Below, one piece after another: positions 43,105 to 54,825 of a stretch of 64,000 bases of DNA (its first letter is position 1; the number at the start of each line of letters is the position of its first letter). A model generated the notes under the pieces. It worked only from the letters and a program-made list of their open reading frames with translations, was not told the DNA's origin and searched no databases. The translations under genes were made by a program, and so were the position numbers. This DNA is from Desmodus rotundus (Eukaryota; Chordata; Mammalia; Chiroptera; Phyllostomidae), in the NCBI RefSeq assembly GCF_022682495.2, contig NC_071391.1:14359680-14423679 (forward strand), written 5' to 3'.

Positions 43105-44850
43105 AAAAAGGAGTGCATTTCCCCTGCTGATTCCTGGCATTGAGCAACTTTTCATGCACCTGTTACCCATTTGCGTGTCTTCTTTAAAAATAATAGGTGA
43201 ATTTCCTCTGCCCATTTTTTAATTGAATTGTTTTTCCGCTGAGTTGTATGACTTGATATATTTTGGATATTAACCCCTCATCAGACATAAGCCTTGCAAA
43301 CACTTTTTCTCCTTCCCTAGATTGCCTTTTCATTTTGCCGATGCTTCCCTTCGCTTGGCTGAAGATTTTTGGTTTGACATGTTCCCACTTATTTTCTCTT
43401 TTGTCACCTTTGCTTTTGATGTCAAATCCTCCAAATCATTGTCCAGACTGATGTCAAGGAGCTTACCCCCCTAGGTTTTGTTATAGGAGTTTTACAGTTT
43501 TGGGTCTTAAATGTAAGTCTTTAATCCATTTTGAGTTTACTTTTGTGTATGGTGTAACATAGGGGTCCAGTTTCCTTCTTTTGCACACTGATATCCAGTT
43601 TTTCCAGCACCATTGATCAAAGAGACAATGGTATAATCTTGACCCCTTTGTGGTGAGTTATTGACCGTATAGGCCTGTGTTTATTTCTGGGCTCTCTATT
43701 CTGCTCAGTTAACCTCCATGTCTGTTTTTATGACAACACTATCCCAATTCCTATGGTTTTGTAATACAGTTTGAAATTAGGAATTGTGATGCCTCCAGCT
43801 TTATTCTTTCTCAAGACTGTTTTGACTGTTTGGGGTCTTTTGTGACTCCATACAAACTTAAAGATCATTTTTTCTATTTCTGTAAAAAATGAAAAATTTT
43901 AACAGAATTTTGACAGGGATTGCATTTAATGTGTAGATTGCTTCCACGAATCACCAGGGACCTGCAAACCAAAACCACGATGAAATGTCCTCTCACACCT
44001 GTCAGAATGGCTATTATCTAAAAGACAAGGAGTTAGTGCTGGTGAGGAGATAGAGAAGAGAGAACTTTGGTGCACTACTGGTGGGAATGTAAATTGGTGC
44101 AGCTACTATGGAAAACAGTATGGAAGTTTCTTAAAAAATTCAAAATAAAACCACCATATGACCCAGCAGTCCCACTTCTGGGTATTTATCCAAAGGAGAT
44201 GAAAACAGGATTTCAAAGAAATTATCTGCACTCCCACGCTCATTGAGCCGTTATTCACAGCAGCCACGATATGGAAACAACCTGAGTGTCCTCAGCAGAT
44301 GAACGGGGTGTGTGTATACAATGGAATACTATTCAGTCATGAGAAAGAAGGAAGAAATCCTGCCATCCGCAGCAGCATGGATGCACCGTGACAGCACTGT
44401 GCTAAGTGAAATAAGCCAGAGAAAAATAAGTATCACGTGACCTCACTTACATATGGGATCTGAGAAAAAGGCAAGCTCATAGAAACAGGGGAAGAACAGT
44501 GGTTGCCAAGAGTCCGGGGGTGGGAGAAACGGGAAGGGTGGGGGAGCGGCACAAGCTTGTAGCTGTAAGACGAACAGGGCCTCAGGATCTAATGTCCGGC
44601 ATGGCGGCTGTAGCTGATAACCCTGTACTGCATAACTGAACTTTGCTAGGAAAGTAGAACTGAATCTTCTCATAAACAAACAAAAAGACAAGTACGTGAG
44701 ATGATGGGTGTGATGGTAATTAGCTAGTTGGGGAGAATCATTCATAATGTGTTTGTGCATTGAATCCCCACGGTGTACACTTTAAATCTTCCCATTTCAT
44801 TTGTGAATTACAGCTCAATAAAGCTGAAAAAAAGAAAAAAATAAATGCAT
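43105..44850 (+). mobile_element. L1 with 5' inversion
   Basis: 43105-43940 reads as L1 ORF2 in reverse: CCCCTCATCAGACATAAGCC, 'tttaatccattttgagttta', GTATGGTGTAACATAGGGGT, 'ggggtcttttgtgactccata'. 43950-44840 reads forward through the next part of the same element: GGAAAACAGTATGGAAGTTT, TTCACAGCAGCCACGATATG, 'gtggttgccaagagtccg', ACAGCTCAATAAAGCTG and an A-rich tail. The parts overlap slightly in L1 coordinates. No intact frame remains. Confidence 0.88.
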
Positions 44851-44900
44851 TTTGTTGGACACAGATTGTATCTCAATAAAGTTGAATGAAGAGTCTAATA

Positions 44901-44923
44901 CGTGTGTGTGTGTGTGTGTGTGT
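44901..44923. repeat. (TG)n microsatellite
   Basis: About 11 perfect TG units after the L1 tail. Confidence 0.95.
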
Positions 44924-44924
44924 A

Positions 44925-45015
44925 GTAGGTTCTGCTGTTATTTTCATTTTCAGAGAAAGAAACTGAGAAACTGGGGCCCAGACAGGTTAAATGATTTGCC
45001 CAACGGATCCAGGTC
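44925..45015 (-). repeat. MIR SINE fragment
   Basis: TTCATTTTCAGAGAAAGAAACTGAG-type sequence followed by 'acaggttaaatgatttgcccaa' is the MIR centre. Confidence 0.65.
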
Positions 45016-45269
45016 TCCACTGAGCCTTGTACAGATGCACAGCATCCAGGGTGGTTGGCTCAGGATGCAAGGCAAGGGCCCCACATCTGCTGTTGGGGTC
45101 AGGAGGGACCCAAGAATCACTTGGACGGGAAAGACCAAGCAGTCTGGATGCTGCCGGGGGCTCCAAGAGCTGCAGAGAGATTCCACGTGCAGCCTGGCCC
45201 CTGCGGGGGTGCCGTGCCTGCGAGGGGACCGTGTGTACTCGTGCTGTTCGCCGAGGCTGTGCCAGGACC

Positions 45270-45420
45270 CAGCGAGGCTCCTCCCATTAAATACATCATT
45301 GCATAGTGTACTCAGCCATGCCAAGAGGTGGGTGCCACCACTCCCCCACATCACAGAGTGGGGAACAGGGGTTAGGGGCCTTGCCCAAGGTCCACAGCTG
45401 TACTACCAGCCCATTGTGCC
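45270..45420 (-). repeat. MIR SINE fragment
   Basis: TACATCATTGCATAGTGTAC is uncertain, but 'ggggccttgcccaaggtccacagctgtac' matches the MIR 5' half in reverse. Confidence 0.5.
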
Positions 45421-46474
45421 CTCGACAGGAGCTGGGGGCCTAGATGATTCCAGTACCCAGAAGGCCTCCCATCCCCTTGGACTCCATCTGCATTGGACTC
45501 ACCTCTCAGATCTCACATGCTCCTTTCAGGTCCTAGGCGTCATTGCCCGCCCCCTGCCATCTGTGGCAGAGAGGTTGCTGCAGAGTCTCTAGGGTCCCCA
45601 GGAGCTGGTGCTCTTCTCCACATGATTGATGGCCAGTGGCTGGCCTGGGGTGATGACTGCCCCATGGCCCTGATTAGAGCCTTGGCCTGATTTGGGTACT
45701 GGCCCTGTTTCTGAGTTGATATGTGACCCCTTCCTTGGTCCCTACTACCCTTGGATTCCCATTTCTAAAACAAGGGGCCAGCTGCGTGATCAAAGTTTCC
45801 TGCAGCCTCTGATACCGTGTGGACCCCAAGCATGGTCAGCACTGGGGAAGGGACACAGGAGGAGAAGGCCGTGGGCTGCAGCCAATCTGCAGGGCAAGGC
45901 AGGGCCAAGGCTGTGTGCTCGGATTCCTTCAGCTTCAGCTGGCTCTGCGAGCCCACCCTGACCTCCGCGACCACAGCAGTTAGCTTCATGAGCTTGTTCC
46001 CTTTGGCTCAGCCCCTTGGGGAGCGGCCTTTGAGGCCATCCAGGCAGTGCCCCAGCCTGTTGGAAGGGCTGCTGGGGCTGGCCCTGGGGGCCGAGAAGGC
46101 TCAGCCTGGGGAGCACACCCTTCACAGTAGCTATTTTTAAAGAGCTTCTTTCCCTCTAAGGGTCTTCCATGTTTTTGATGTTGGCTATTTCCTCCTGCTC
46201 TCTGGACAAAGCAGGTGGGATTTCAGAGAATTAAGCAGAAATGTGGCAGTGTGACCCTTCATTAATGTCACCACACAGCATGGGGCTCGGGGGTCACACT
46301 GGGATTTACTCAAATGTTTAATTCATGTTCCAGGGGTTCAGTTCAAAGATACACTTATCTCCAGAATGAGGGAAGAGACTTGAAGCAGAGATGTTTACAG
46401 GGCTGAGAGGGGCAGGATGTAGGGGAGACAAGAGGGGAGGGAGGGAAGGAGGGAGTGGTAAGAGAGAGGCTGGG
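45421..46474. other. Unique non-coding DNA
   Basis: Moderately GC-rich with overlapping frames on both strands. No exon boundaries or repeats recognised. Confidence 0.4.
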
Positions 46475-46530
46475 GGTTAAAGAGAGAGAGAGAGAGAGAG
46501 AGAGACTCTCTGAGAGAGTTCTCTCATCTC
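46475..46530. repeat. (GA)n microsatellite with inverted CT arm
   Basis: About 14 GA units (46480-46505) run into CTCTCTGAGAGAGTTCTCTC, which can pair back with the GA run. Confidence 0.9.
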
Positions 46531-46589
46531 AGAAGCACCTGGACAAGAGAGACTCACAGAGACGGGCAGAGAGACTGGCCTGAGCAAGG

Positions 46590-46770
46590 CTGTGCACAGC
46601 AGTAGAGGTGGAAACACACTTGGCTGTGAATTTTGGCTTTACCTTTTATTAGTCGTTTGAACTTGGATGTAACTGAATCAGAGGGTTTTGTGAAGATTAA
46701 AATCTAAGGTATGTAATTCCCAGACCGGTGCGTGACATATCGTCGGCACTTAATAAATATTCCTCTGGGA
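46590..46770 (+). repeat. MIR SINE
   Basis: GTCGTTTGAACTTGGATGTAAC-like core, 'tttgtgaagattaaaatctaagg' and GGTGCGTGACATATCGTCGG then 'cacttaataaatatt' mark the core and 3' end. Confidence 0.7.
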
Positions 46771-48224
46771 CATTCTTTACCTTCATTTTTCTGTCTCTAG
46801 ACAGACTGCTTGCCCTTTGGGGCAGAGTTTGAGTCCTGTTTTTCTCTGGAGCCCGGCACCTGGCCCTGAGGCTGGCTTAGGTCCCAGGCGCCTGTAATGT
46901 CGATGACTGCAGGGGCTCAGCAGCGGGCAAGGCCCCCCCAGGAGCCGCAGCCTGCTGATGCACCAGGCAGCCACCCAGGGTGCAAAGCAGACGGGCAGCA
47001 GAGGCTCGTGAACAAACACTTACGTAGTTATTCCATGTCCCTTTCCTACCTGTGGCCCAGGCCTCCGCCAGCCCCCAGATGTGAACTGCAGAGCCTCTGT
47101 CCCTCCATGCGAATCCCTGAGCTGGTAGTCTAGTTGCCATGGAAACCAGTGGTTTCACATAGCACGAAGCCCAGGGAGACTCAGCAATGGACAGAAACTT
47201 GCAAACACATTATGCAGAACCAAAAAAAAAAACAGTCCGGGAGATCGTGGGTGCACTAAACGTTTCACTGCCGCTTGTTTAAGGGGACAGAAAACCCTCC
47301 TCAAATCCCAGCTAGAAAAGGGTTTTGTTAAAATATTTATATATATGTTTTTTCTTTTCTTGATGATGCCTTTTTTTCCCTTGGAGACAGATCCCAGCAG
47401 ACCACAGGCCAGGAGGGCTGAGGACTGCGTTGCCAGCCCTGCGGTCCTGTTGTCCTCCTCAAGGTTCCTGCCATTCCAGCATCTTCTTGCTCAGTGACCC
47501 TGAAACTTAGTGGACACCCCTAATTGCACCTGTCTAACCCATGCTGCTCTTGCTTCTGCACACCAGGGAAAGGTTGGACCAGAGGGAAGCACAGGACAGC
47601 GTCTTTGCCAGCTCTCCCAGAACCAGAGTCCTCGTGCCGACGGCGGCCCCTTTTAGGTTTATTTGGTTTCTCATTAATACCCTCAGATGGTGGGAGTCTT
47701 CCACTTCTAGCCAAGCGAGAGTAAGAGAGTCCAGGGCTGAGAATGTAAAAGGAACAGACGAAAGATGTGAAACAGCCGCTCTTCAACTTGGGGCAACAGG
47801 CGATGCAGTGGCGTGAACCCTGAGAGGAGGGAAACAAATGAGGGGAGCCCGTGACTGGCCTCGCTCTCGGCCTGGGGGCTGTCTCCCGGTGGGGGTGGGG
47901 GTAAAACCCAGGAGAGAAAATCGGTACAGAGCTCAGCGGCCTGGCTGCCTTGAAGAGACAGAGATTGCAGTTCATGGAGGCTGAAGCTACCAGAACTTGC
48001 AGATCATAACCCAGAAAGGAAAGAGATGGGGAAGGAGACAGAGAGAGGACCCCTGCGGTGACGGGCGTGTTCTGTACCAGTGCTGCCGCCCAGGGTGTAA
48101 AACCGGGTTACCCCTTTGCAGCACGTTACTGCTGGAGAACCTGGGCAAAGGGTGCACGGGGCTCTGCATTATTTCTTACCACTGCGTGTGACTCTGCAAT
48201 GAACACAAAGCTTACAAAGTAATG
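46771..48224. other. Unique non-coding DNA with an X-box
   Basis: Contains a strong RFX-type motif at 47133-47146. No repeat or gene recognised. Confidence 0.4.
47133..47146. promoter_or_regulatory. RFX X-box
   Basis: GTTGCCATGGAAAC matches both half-sites of the known RFX palindrome GTTNCC-AT-GGNAAC. Confidence 0.5.
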
Positions 48225-48930
48225 CAAAGTAGAAAGTTTAATTTTTAAAAAGTCTTAGGAAACGACCGTACCTAGTGTTGGCAAGAACGTGGAGCAACTG
48301 GGATCCCCATTCATTGCTGGTAGGGGTGAAAAATGTTGAGCCACTTTGCAATAGCTTGCATTTCTAAAACCAAGGTAAACAGACCCTGGCATGGGACCCT
48401 GCCATCCCACTCCTAGGTGTGTGCCCAATGAAATGAAAACGGGCGATCATGGGGACGCTGCACTCAAACGTTAGTTACCGCTTTGTTTATATCAACCCCA
48501 AGCTGGCAACAACCCGAATATCATTTAATAGCTAAAGAGATAAATTGTGGCATATCCACCAAATGGGAGACTACGCAGCAACAGAAAGGAGTGAGTGACC
48601 GACACCTGCAACAAGGTCGATGAGTCCCGGAAGTATTATGCGGAGTGAAAGGGGCCAGTCGCGGGAGGGCGCAGATGGTATGCTTTCACTTATACGATGT
48701 TCGGAAAAAGGCAAAACTACAGGGACAGATCACCGGTTGCCCTGGGATGGAGTGGGGGAGGGGACCGACCACAAAGGAGCAGGAAGGGACATTCGAAAGT
48801 CACGTAGATGATCTTAACTGGGTTGGTAGCAGTTACATGACAATTTTTGTCACACTTGTCGAATTGGACATTTAAAACTGGTGGATTTTATTATTTGCTC
48901 GCTACACCTCAGTGACACTGATTTAAATTC
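48225..48930 (+). mobile_element. Old L1 (L1M-type) 3' region
   Basis: 'ctagtgttggcaagaacgtgg', CCATCCCACTCCTAGGTGTG, 'aatgaaatgaaaacgggcg', ACTTATACGATGTTCGGAAA and 'gttgccctgggatgg' occur in plus order. Highly decayed and rich in former CpG sites. Confidence 0.8.
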
Positions 48931-50434
48931 CTATGGAAGAGCATTTAGAAGAGCCTGGTAGATTTCCTAGTCTAACACACTCATTTTAGAGGCGAAAGTG
49001 ACCAGGGACGTGGGCGGGGAGGAGAAGGTCAGGACAGTTGCACACAGGGCATGCGGGAAGGGTGACAACAGACCCCACCTGGTCAGAGCAGGAGGGAGGG
49101 AGAAATGGGAGAGGGGGCAGGGAGACAACACAGGTGATGGGGGAGGGGAGGGAGAGTCCAGGACACGGGACTGTTGTTAACACTACAGCACATTTGCACA
49201 AATTAGAAAAAGGCATCCCTCTGGGTGGACCAGTTAGCGAAAAGGCGCCTCCCATGGGTTGACCAATTAGAGAAGGAGGCACCCTGTGGATGGAGTCAGT
49301 GGATAATGCCAGAGCACATGGCCTGGGGAGCAGACTGTGCCCCCACTTGTAACTGCTCAGCCAAATGTCCCCACGCAGTGCACGACTGTGAGGCGGGCCT
49401 GCCTCTGTACCTGGCGGTGTTATCTGGGCAGGTGTCATTCAGTGGTGACACAGTTTTCTCAGTGGTACGTGGTCATCCCATCTACATACCCTACAGCAGT
49501 CCCTCCTCTGGGGCATGCATTACAGCTGAACCCCCGTGTTTGCTCTCTAGCGGCTCCCTCCCTTCTGTGTTCCTTCCCAATGCACACAGGAAGGTTAGAG
49601 TATTTTTGGCAAATACACAGCTGTGTGTAAACTCTACGGCCCTCCCCTGCATGTGTCCCTTATAGTCCTCCAGCAGAGCCCTTAGCTGCCATCCCTCTGG
49701 GAGCACAGCAACACTCCTGTCCCCTCCCCCAGGGGCACACCAGAGCCTCCTCCTATTGTATCCACCGCAGCTGTCTCCACCCCCTTCCCCAAGACGTTTG
49801 TGGGCTATAGTGTTCCCTACAAATTCCTTTCCTGGAAGACATTGTCTTGTGAAAAGCCAGTGTGTGAAATCCATTAGTTTCCCATTTCAATCAGAAGCTA
49901 TCTATTCTTTTGTGAAGACAACTGATGCCTTGGTTTGCTCATCACCACCAACAAATGTCCGGGGAGGATTTTTCTCTCCCTTTCTCTCCGATTTGCCCAC
50001 AGATGTCGGCCTTGGATCCCAGAGCTGAATCTGGTGCTGTGGGAGGCCTCAGAAGCCCTCACTCTCACCCTGGCCCTTGCTCCAGGGCTGGGGAGGGGTG
50101 TGAGCCCGGCCTCCAGCCTCCGGAGTTCCCACACTGTTTAAGCCACAGCGGCAGGAGAAAGTGCAGGACCAGCAGCCTGTGGGGCAGAGGCTCTTCAGAA
50201 CCATGTAAACCAGTTTGCCAGAATTTCCCCAGCTGGGCTTTCCTGTGACTCCTGCCGGGCAGGAAAGTCTCAGCGTAGTCCAGGCAAGCCACCACCCCTG
50301 TGACAGATGCCGGGGGAGAGGAGGTCTTCTTGATGAGAGCAGGCCCTGACTCTGCTCTCTGAAGACTGGACCCCCGGTGAAAGGTTCCCAGGAGTCGTCA
50401 TAGGCTTGCCTCATAGGGTTGGCCTGTGGGAACG
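48931..50434. other. Unique non-coding DNA
   Basis: Purine-rich at about 49090-49160. No repeat, gene or RNA recognised. Confidence 0.4.
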
Positions 50435-50870
50435 TATTTTTTTAGTTCAGCAAAGATATACTGAGTGCCTACTATGTGCCAGGCAGTACTCAAGGGGTTG
50501 ACTGTACAGTAGTGAAAAGAACATACAAAAGGCCCTGCATGCATGGAGCTTCCAGTGGCGGGGGGATTGAGAGAGAGGGAACTGATAAACAAGGATCTGT
50601 CCATTGGCCATAAGCGCCGTGGAAAATGAGATCAGGGTAAGGGCATCCTCTTGTTCTATTAGTAGGGTAACCCGAGACAGCCCCATCCAGGAGCCAACAT
50701 TTGAGCAGGCTTTGAATTAATTGAAGACGTGGGCCAAGCCAATGTCAAAGGAACAGGGTTCGAGGCAGAGGAAACAGCAATGGCTAAGACCTTGGTAGCA
50801 CAGCATGCCTGGAATGTTTGAGGAGCAGCACAAAACAGTGGCTGGAATGGAGTGGGCAAAGAGCGTGCAA
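50435..50870 (-). repeat. L2 LINE fragment
   Basis: GAGTGCCTACTATGTGCCAG, 'gccctgcatgcatggagcttcc', GAGCAGGCTTTGAATTAATT and GAGGCAGAGGAAACAGCAAT run in reverse L2 order. Confidence 0.8.
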
Positions 50871-51300
50871 TAGTAGTCGCTCCCTGTTTAAGCCGTCATC
50901 AGCTCTGATGGGGTAAGCCTCCCAAATGCATCCCATGTCTGTCCACTTCCCTCTGCCTCTAGAGCTATTGCCCAACCCCAAGCCGCCCTCCCCTCTCACC
51001 TGGACCAGTCTCTCCTCCACTCTCGCCCACCCTCTTACACCCATCCTCCACATAGTAGCTGAGTGATTGATCTTACAACGGCAAATTGGGTTGTGGTTTC
51101 TAATCGTTCATTTCCTCCCATAAGGCTTGCACCCCCTTTGCAACAGGCGTTCTCAGTGCCTCCCACTGGAGTAGACACAGCGCTGTCATTCCCTTGTTCT
51201 GCCCATGATGGTCTTGGCCAAGCCAAATTGCACAAGCTCTTTTAAAGCCACTGCTCGCATCATATCCATTAACATTTCCCTGACCAAAGCAAGGCACCAT
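50870..51300 (+). repeat. L2 LINE fragment
   Basis: 'aatgcatcccatgtctgtcc', 'ctgagtgattgatcttacaac' and 'gcattacaac'-like blocks read in plus L2 order, opposite to the neighbouring copy. Confidence 0.5.
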
Positions 51301-52049
51301 CTCATCTCACTTCATTCTCTCTCCCTTACCCATGCTATTTCAGCCAGTCTCTGCCACCCCCTTATGATAAACACATTTGCGATGTGTTAACCACGGCTGG
51401 TTTGAATGACTTAAGTTGTCAGGTCTGATTTTGCTCTCTGAAAGTCAATTTTTATTTTTAATTTCTCCAGTGGCTCCACGGAGCTGACAGCCTCCCGCAG
51501 CATGAGATGTGCCACAGCCAGGGAAGATCTTGGTGGGGTTGGGGAGGAGGAGAAGGCCGCCTTTGGGAAGGAAGCAGCCTATGTGGATATCCCGACAGCC
51601 TGGACTAGTTGTCTTCTGCTCTCTATGCAAAGAGTACTTACATGAGAACATCCCAGAGGCTGTGTCTCCGAGTTGATTCCCAGGGCCGATAGCCTGCCTG
51701 AAAGCCTCACCCCCTGTCACTGATGCCACGGTAGTTTCTGGAGCAACCTCAGGGGATGGCAGAGCATGGTGGGGGGTGTTTAGGTGGGGGATTGTGGCAG
51801 GAGCCATCCTTAGCATGAGTCCTTTCTTCAGCTACCCTTGCAGCAAGAGCCAGGTGAGAGGGAGGTAGGGAGGTGAGAAGGGTGCATGGCCTGTGTATCA
51901 CAGCCACACTGTTCTTCCTCTTTCATTAGAGGGACTGGATGCTGTTGTTATATGGTCTGTGATTGGCCAGGGGTTTATAGTCTCAGAGAACATGGGAGGT
52001 TCTGCATTATTTATTCTTTTCTTCTTTATCCCCATGGTCTCCTACCATC
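51301..52049. other. Unique non-coding DNA
   Basis: Nothing recognised. Confidence 0.4.
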
Positions 52050-52435
52050 AAAGCATTCAAGCATCCAGTCCAACAGTCAGCAAACATTCAGTGAGCATCT
52101 ACTATGTACTAGCTCTATGCAGGGTAGTGGGGACACAGAAGTGAACAGGTCAGAGGGGACTCCTGCTCCATGGAGTTAACGCCCCAGAAATGTAGCTTAA
52201 ATAAGTACTCTGACCAAAGCTATAAAGAGGAAGTTTAGGAATCAGGGAAGATGTTATAAGAGAACCTAATGTAGTTTGGATTCCGAGAAGGCTTCCTGGT
52301 GGAGGTGTGTTGACACTGATATCGGAAGTGTGAGCAGGATCTGAGGTGAGAGGTAGAATGGGAGGGCTCCTGGCTGAGGGAAAGAGCATGTGCAAAGGCC
52401 CTCTGGTAAGAAGGCAAACTTGTATAGACCTTAAC
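52050..52435 (-). repeat. L2 LINE fragment
   Basis: GTGAGCATCTACTATGTACT, 'ctgctccatggagttaacgcc', GAAGGCTTCCTGGTGGAGGT and GTGCAAAGGCCCTCTGGTAA are in reverse L2 order. Confidence 0.8.
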
Positions 52436-52439
52436 AATC

Positions 52440-52560
52440 ACCTTGACCTACCCCCTTCTCTGTTCTGTAGATGCAAAACCCGAAGGGGAGGAACTTGCCC
52501 AAGGTCACACAGTGAATGAGGAAGAGGACCGGCACTGGATCCTGAGTGCCCATTCCCAGT
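52440..52560 (-). repeat. MIR SINE fragment
   Basis: GAGGAACTTGCCCAAGGTCA then 'cacagtgaatgaggaagagg' is the reversed MIR core. Confidence 0.7.
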
Positions 52561-52739
52561 CTAGCTCTTCAGTGGTTCCCATCAGGCCCTGGGCTCCGAG
52601 CTTCTCCCGATTTCTTTCTTGGATCACAGGCGATCTTCTTAACTTTTCCTCCTCCAGTCCCCGGCCGCACACCCTGGGCCCTGGATTCATTGACTTGGGG
52701 TGCATTACCAAGGAATTGTGAAATAAGAAATCTATGCTT

Positions 52740-53665
52740 TGGTTTCTGCCCTGGTGCCTGACACATGGCTTCTAAAACCCTTGTAAATAGAGCTGCTAGG
52801 AAAATCTTCAGTTCTAACATCTAGTCTTTGACCCCCATTCCCAGCACAGAGCTCCCGGAGCCCTTGTAATTTCCTAAGTGATAAGAACACTAGAAGCATA
52901 ATGTATTCTAATATTTGGTCTTTGGTTCCTGACACGGGGTCCCAAATCCCTTGGTATTTCCTGGTGATATGAGTGTCTTTTGTCCCAGTGAGGGTGGGCT
53001 CCTGGATGGTGCCTGCAGGGGGCTGGCCACCGGAAAGACCAAGCCATGACTGGAAATTTGGTATTTTCAGCCTCAGCCTCCAGTTCTCCTGAGAGAGAGG
53101 AGGGGCTGGAAGAGGAGTCGATGAGAGCCAGTGCTCATGTACTGAAGCCTTTATAGAAACCCTAACAGCATGGGGTTTGGGAAGACTCCAGGTTGGTGAG
53201 CACATCCATGTACCAGGAGGGTGACGTGCCCCAGCTCCACAGGGACCAAAGCTCCCATGCTTGGGACATTTCCAGACCTTGGCCTTATGTATCTCTTCAT
53301 TTGGAAGTTCATCTGTAGCCTTTTTCATATTCTTTGTTATATAATAAGCTGGGGAATGTGTTTCCTTGAGCTCTGGGAGCTGCTCTAGCGAATAATCGAA
53401 TCCAAGGGAAGAGGGTCACGGGAACCTCCAATGTGCAGCCAAGTGCGACAGAAGCTGTGGGTAACCTGGGGACCCCCTAGGTGATTGGTGTCTGAAGTGG
53501 GGGCAATCCCTGGGACTGAGCCCTTGCCTGTGGAGCTGACGCATCTCCAGGCAGAGACTGTCAGAATTGGTTACATTGTAGGGCACCAGCTGGTGTCACA
53601 GCACTGCTTGGTGTGGGGAAACCCCACATCTGGTGTCAGGATGGTCATGTGATGGTAAGGTGACA
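52740..53665 (+). mobile_element. Old LTR-like dispersed repeat
   Basis: GTCTTTGGTTCCTGACACGG, GACCAAGCCATGACTGGAAA, TTATATAATAAGCTGGGGAA (a polyadenylation-like AATAA), TGGTGTCTGAAGTGGGGGCA, 'agcccttgcctgtggagctgac' and CATCTGGTGTCAGG follow the order of a common old mammalian repeat. I read it as LTR-type but cannot name the family. The 198-residue frame on the opposite strand is accidental. Confidence 0.6.
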
Positions 53666-54039
53666 ATTGAGGAGACACACAGAAAGAGTGTGGTTTTCCT
53701 TACTCTGGAATGTCCTTTAGGGAAAAGGCTGGAGCGGAGAAAACTCCCATGGCTTTGCTCATCCCCCAGGTTGATGTCGATGACGATGATGATGAAGTGA
53801 AAGCAGGGCTGTGTGTGAGACCATCTCCCACCAGCATCGGAGCCAAAGCCTCCCTGTCCAGGGCCCTGCTTGTCGTGCTGGGCTGGGCCAGGGCCCCCAG
53901 TGCAAATTACCTTTAGGAGGATTGCGCAGCCCCCTGGTTGGGGGCCTTGCCAGAGCAGCCCCTATGGGACTTGGGGATTCCAGAGGCTGAGGGGAATTCA
54001 GCAAAGGACAGACCCATCTTGGAGCCATGGAACCCTTCA
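53666..54039. other. Unique non-coding DNA
   Basis: Short GAT-rich segment at about 53773-53796 (GATGACGATGATGATGAAG); nothing else recognised. Confidence 0.4.
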
Positions 54040-54180
54040 GAAGGTTGTGTTAGATCTTAGACATTATCTAGTCCTTCCTTGTTCTACTGATGAGGAGCCT
54101 AGATCCAGAGAGGAAAAGGAACTCATCCAAGTCCACACAGTGACTCAGAGGCAGAGCTGGGGTCCTTGACCTCCAGGGCT
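54040..54180 (-). repeat. MIR SINE fragment
   Basis: 'ctactgatgaggagcctagatcc', GAACTCATCCAAGTCCACAC and 'agtgactcagaggcagagctgggg' identify it. Confidence 0.75.
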
Positions 54181-54342
54181 CTCAGCATCTTTGAAGCAGA
54201 GGAGCTTGGGAGACTTGGAAGTCTTCATTGGCCTTGGTGCCAACAGTGATACTACCTTCCCTCAATAGCTACTTGCAGTAGCTAGAGACAGGTGATTCAG
54301 CACTTTGGCCAGATTCTGAGTGCACAGGAAGAGCAGAAGAAG

Positions 54343-54366
54343 CACACACACACACACACACACACA
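54343..54366. repeat. (CA)n microsatellite
   Basis: About 12 perfect CA units. Confidence 0.95.
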
Positions 54367-54449
54367 AGCATCAGATTGGCCTACAGATAGTCCCCTTACC
54401 CTTTCTGCATGACGAAAATATTACCAAGGAACAAGGTGGTGTGCAGACA

Positions 54450-54545
54450 CCAGCTGGTGTCCCTGGCTAAATCACTGACCTCAGCCTGTTTTCTCATCTT
54501 TTAAAATGAGGAGTGTGGCTGTGAGGATAAAAGGGAACGTGAGCT
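54450..54545 (+). repeat. MIR SINE fragment
   Basis: GGCTAAATCACTGACCTCAG then 'cctgttttctcatcttttaaaatgagg' is the plus core. Confidence 0.65.
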
Positions 54546-54599
54546 TTCTTCACTCCCCTGCCACCCTTTTATCAATCTCCCTCTCTCTCTTCAGCTCTG

Positions 54600-54825
54600 G
54601 ATGGTTACTTTTATGTGTCTGTAACCCTCTCTGATGGTTACTTTTATGTGTCAGCTTGACTGGGGCCCAGCGTGCCTAGTCATTTGGTCCGTCATCCTGG
54701 GCGCGTCTTCAGGGGTGTTTCTGGATGAGACCGACATTTGAATGAGTAGACGGAGTAAAGCAGTCTATCCTATTGGACCAATTCATCCTATTGGTTCTGT
54801 GTCTCCGGAGAGCCCTGACTACCGT
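54600..54825 (+). mobile_element. LTR-like repeat with a 33-bp duplication
   Basis: CAGCTTGACTGGGGCCCAGC, 'tgtttctggatgagaccgacatttg', 'gtagacggagtaaagcag' and CTGTGTCTCCGGAGAGCCCTGACT-type end are the two extremities of a common mammalian dispersed repeat, with the middle deleted. GATGGTTACTTTTATGTGTC occurs at 54600-54619 and again at 54633-54652. Confidence 0.6.

Noticed and set aside
43260..43900. L1 ORF2 as a functional reverse transcriptase
   Set aside because: Only fragments are present, inverted relative to the 3' part, with many stops.
44852..45592. 246-residue open frame, the longest in the window
   Set aside because: It begins in an L1 tail, passes through the (TG)n run (giving a Cys-Val repeat) and crosses two MIR fragments. 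A frame on the opposite strand is equally open.
52732..53328. 198-residue minus-strand frame
   Set aside because: It lies entirely in the antisense of an old LTR-like repeat and shows no protein-like structure.
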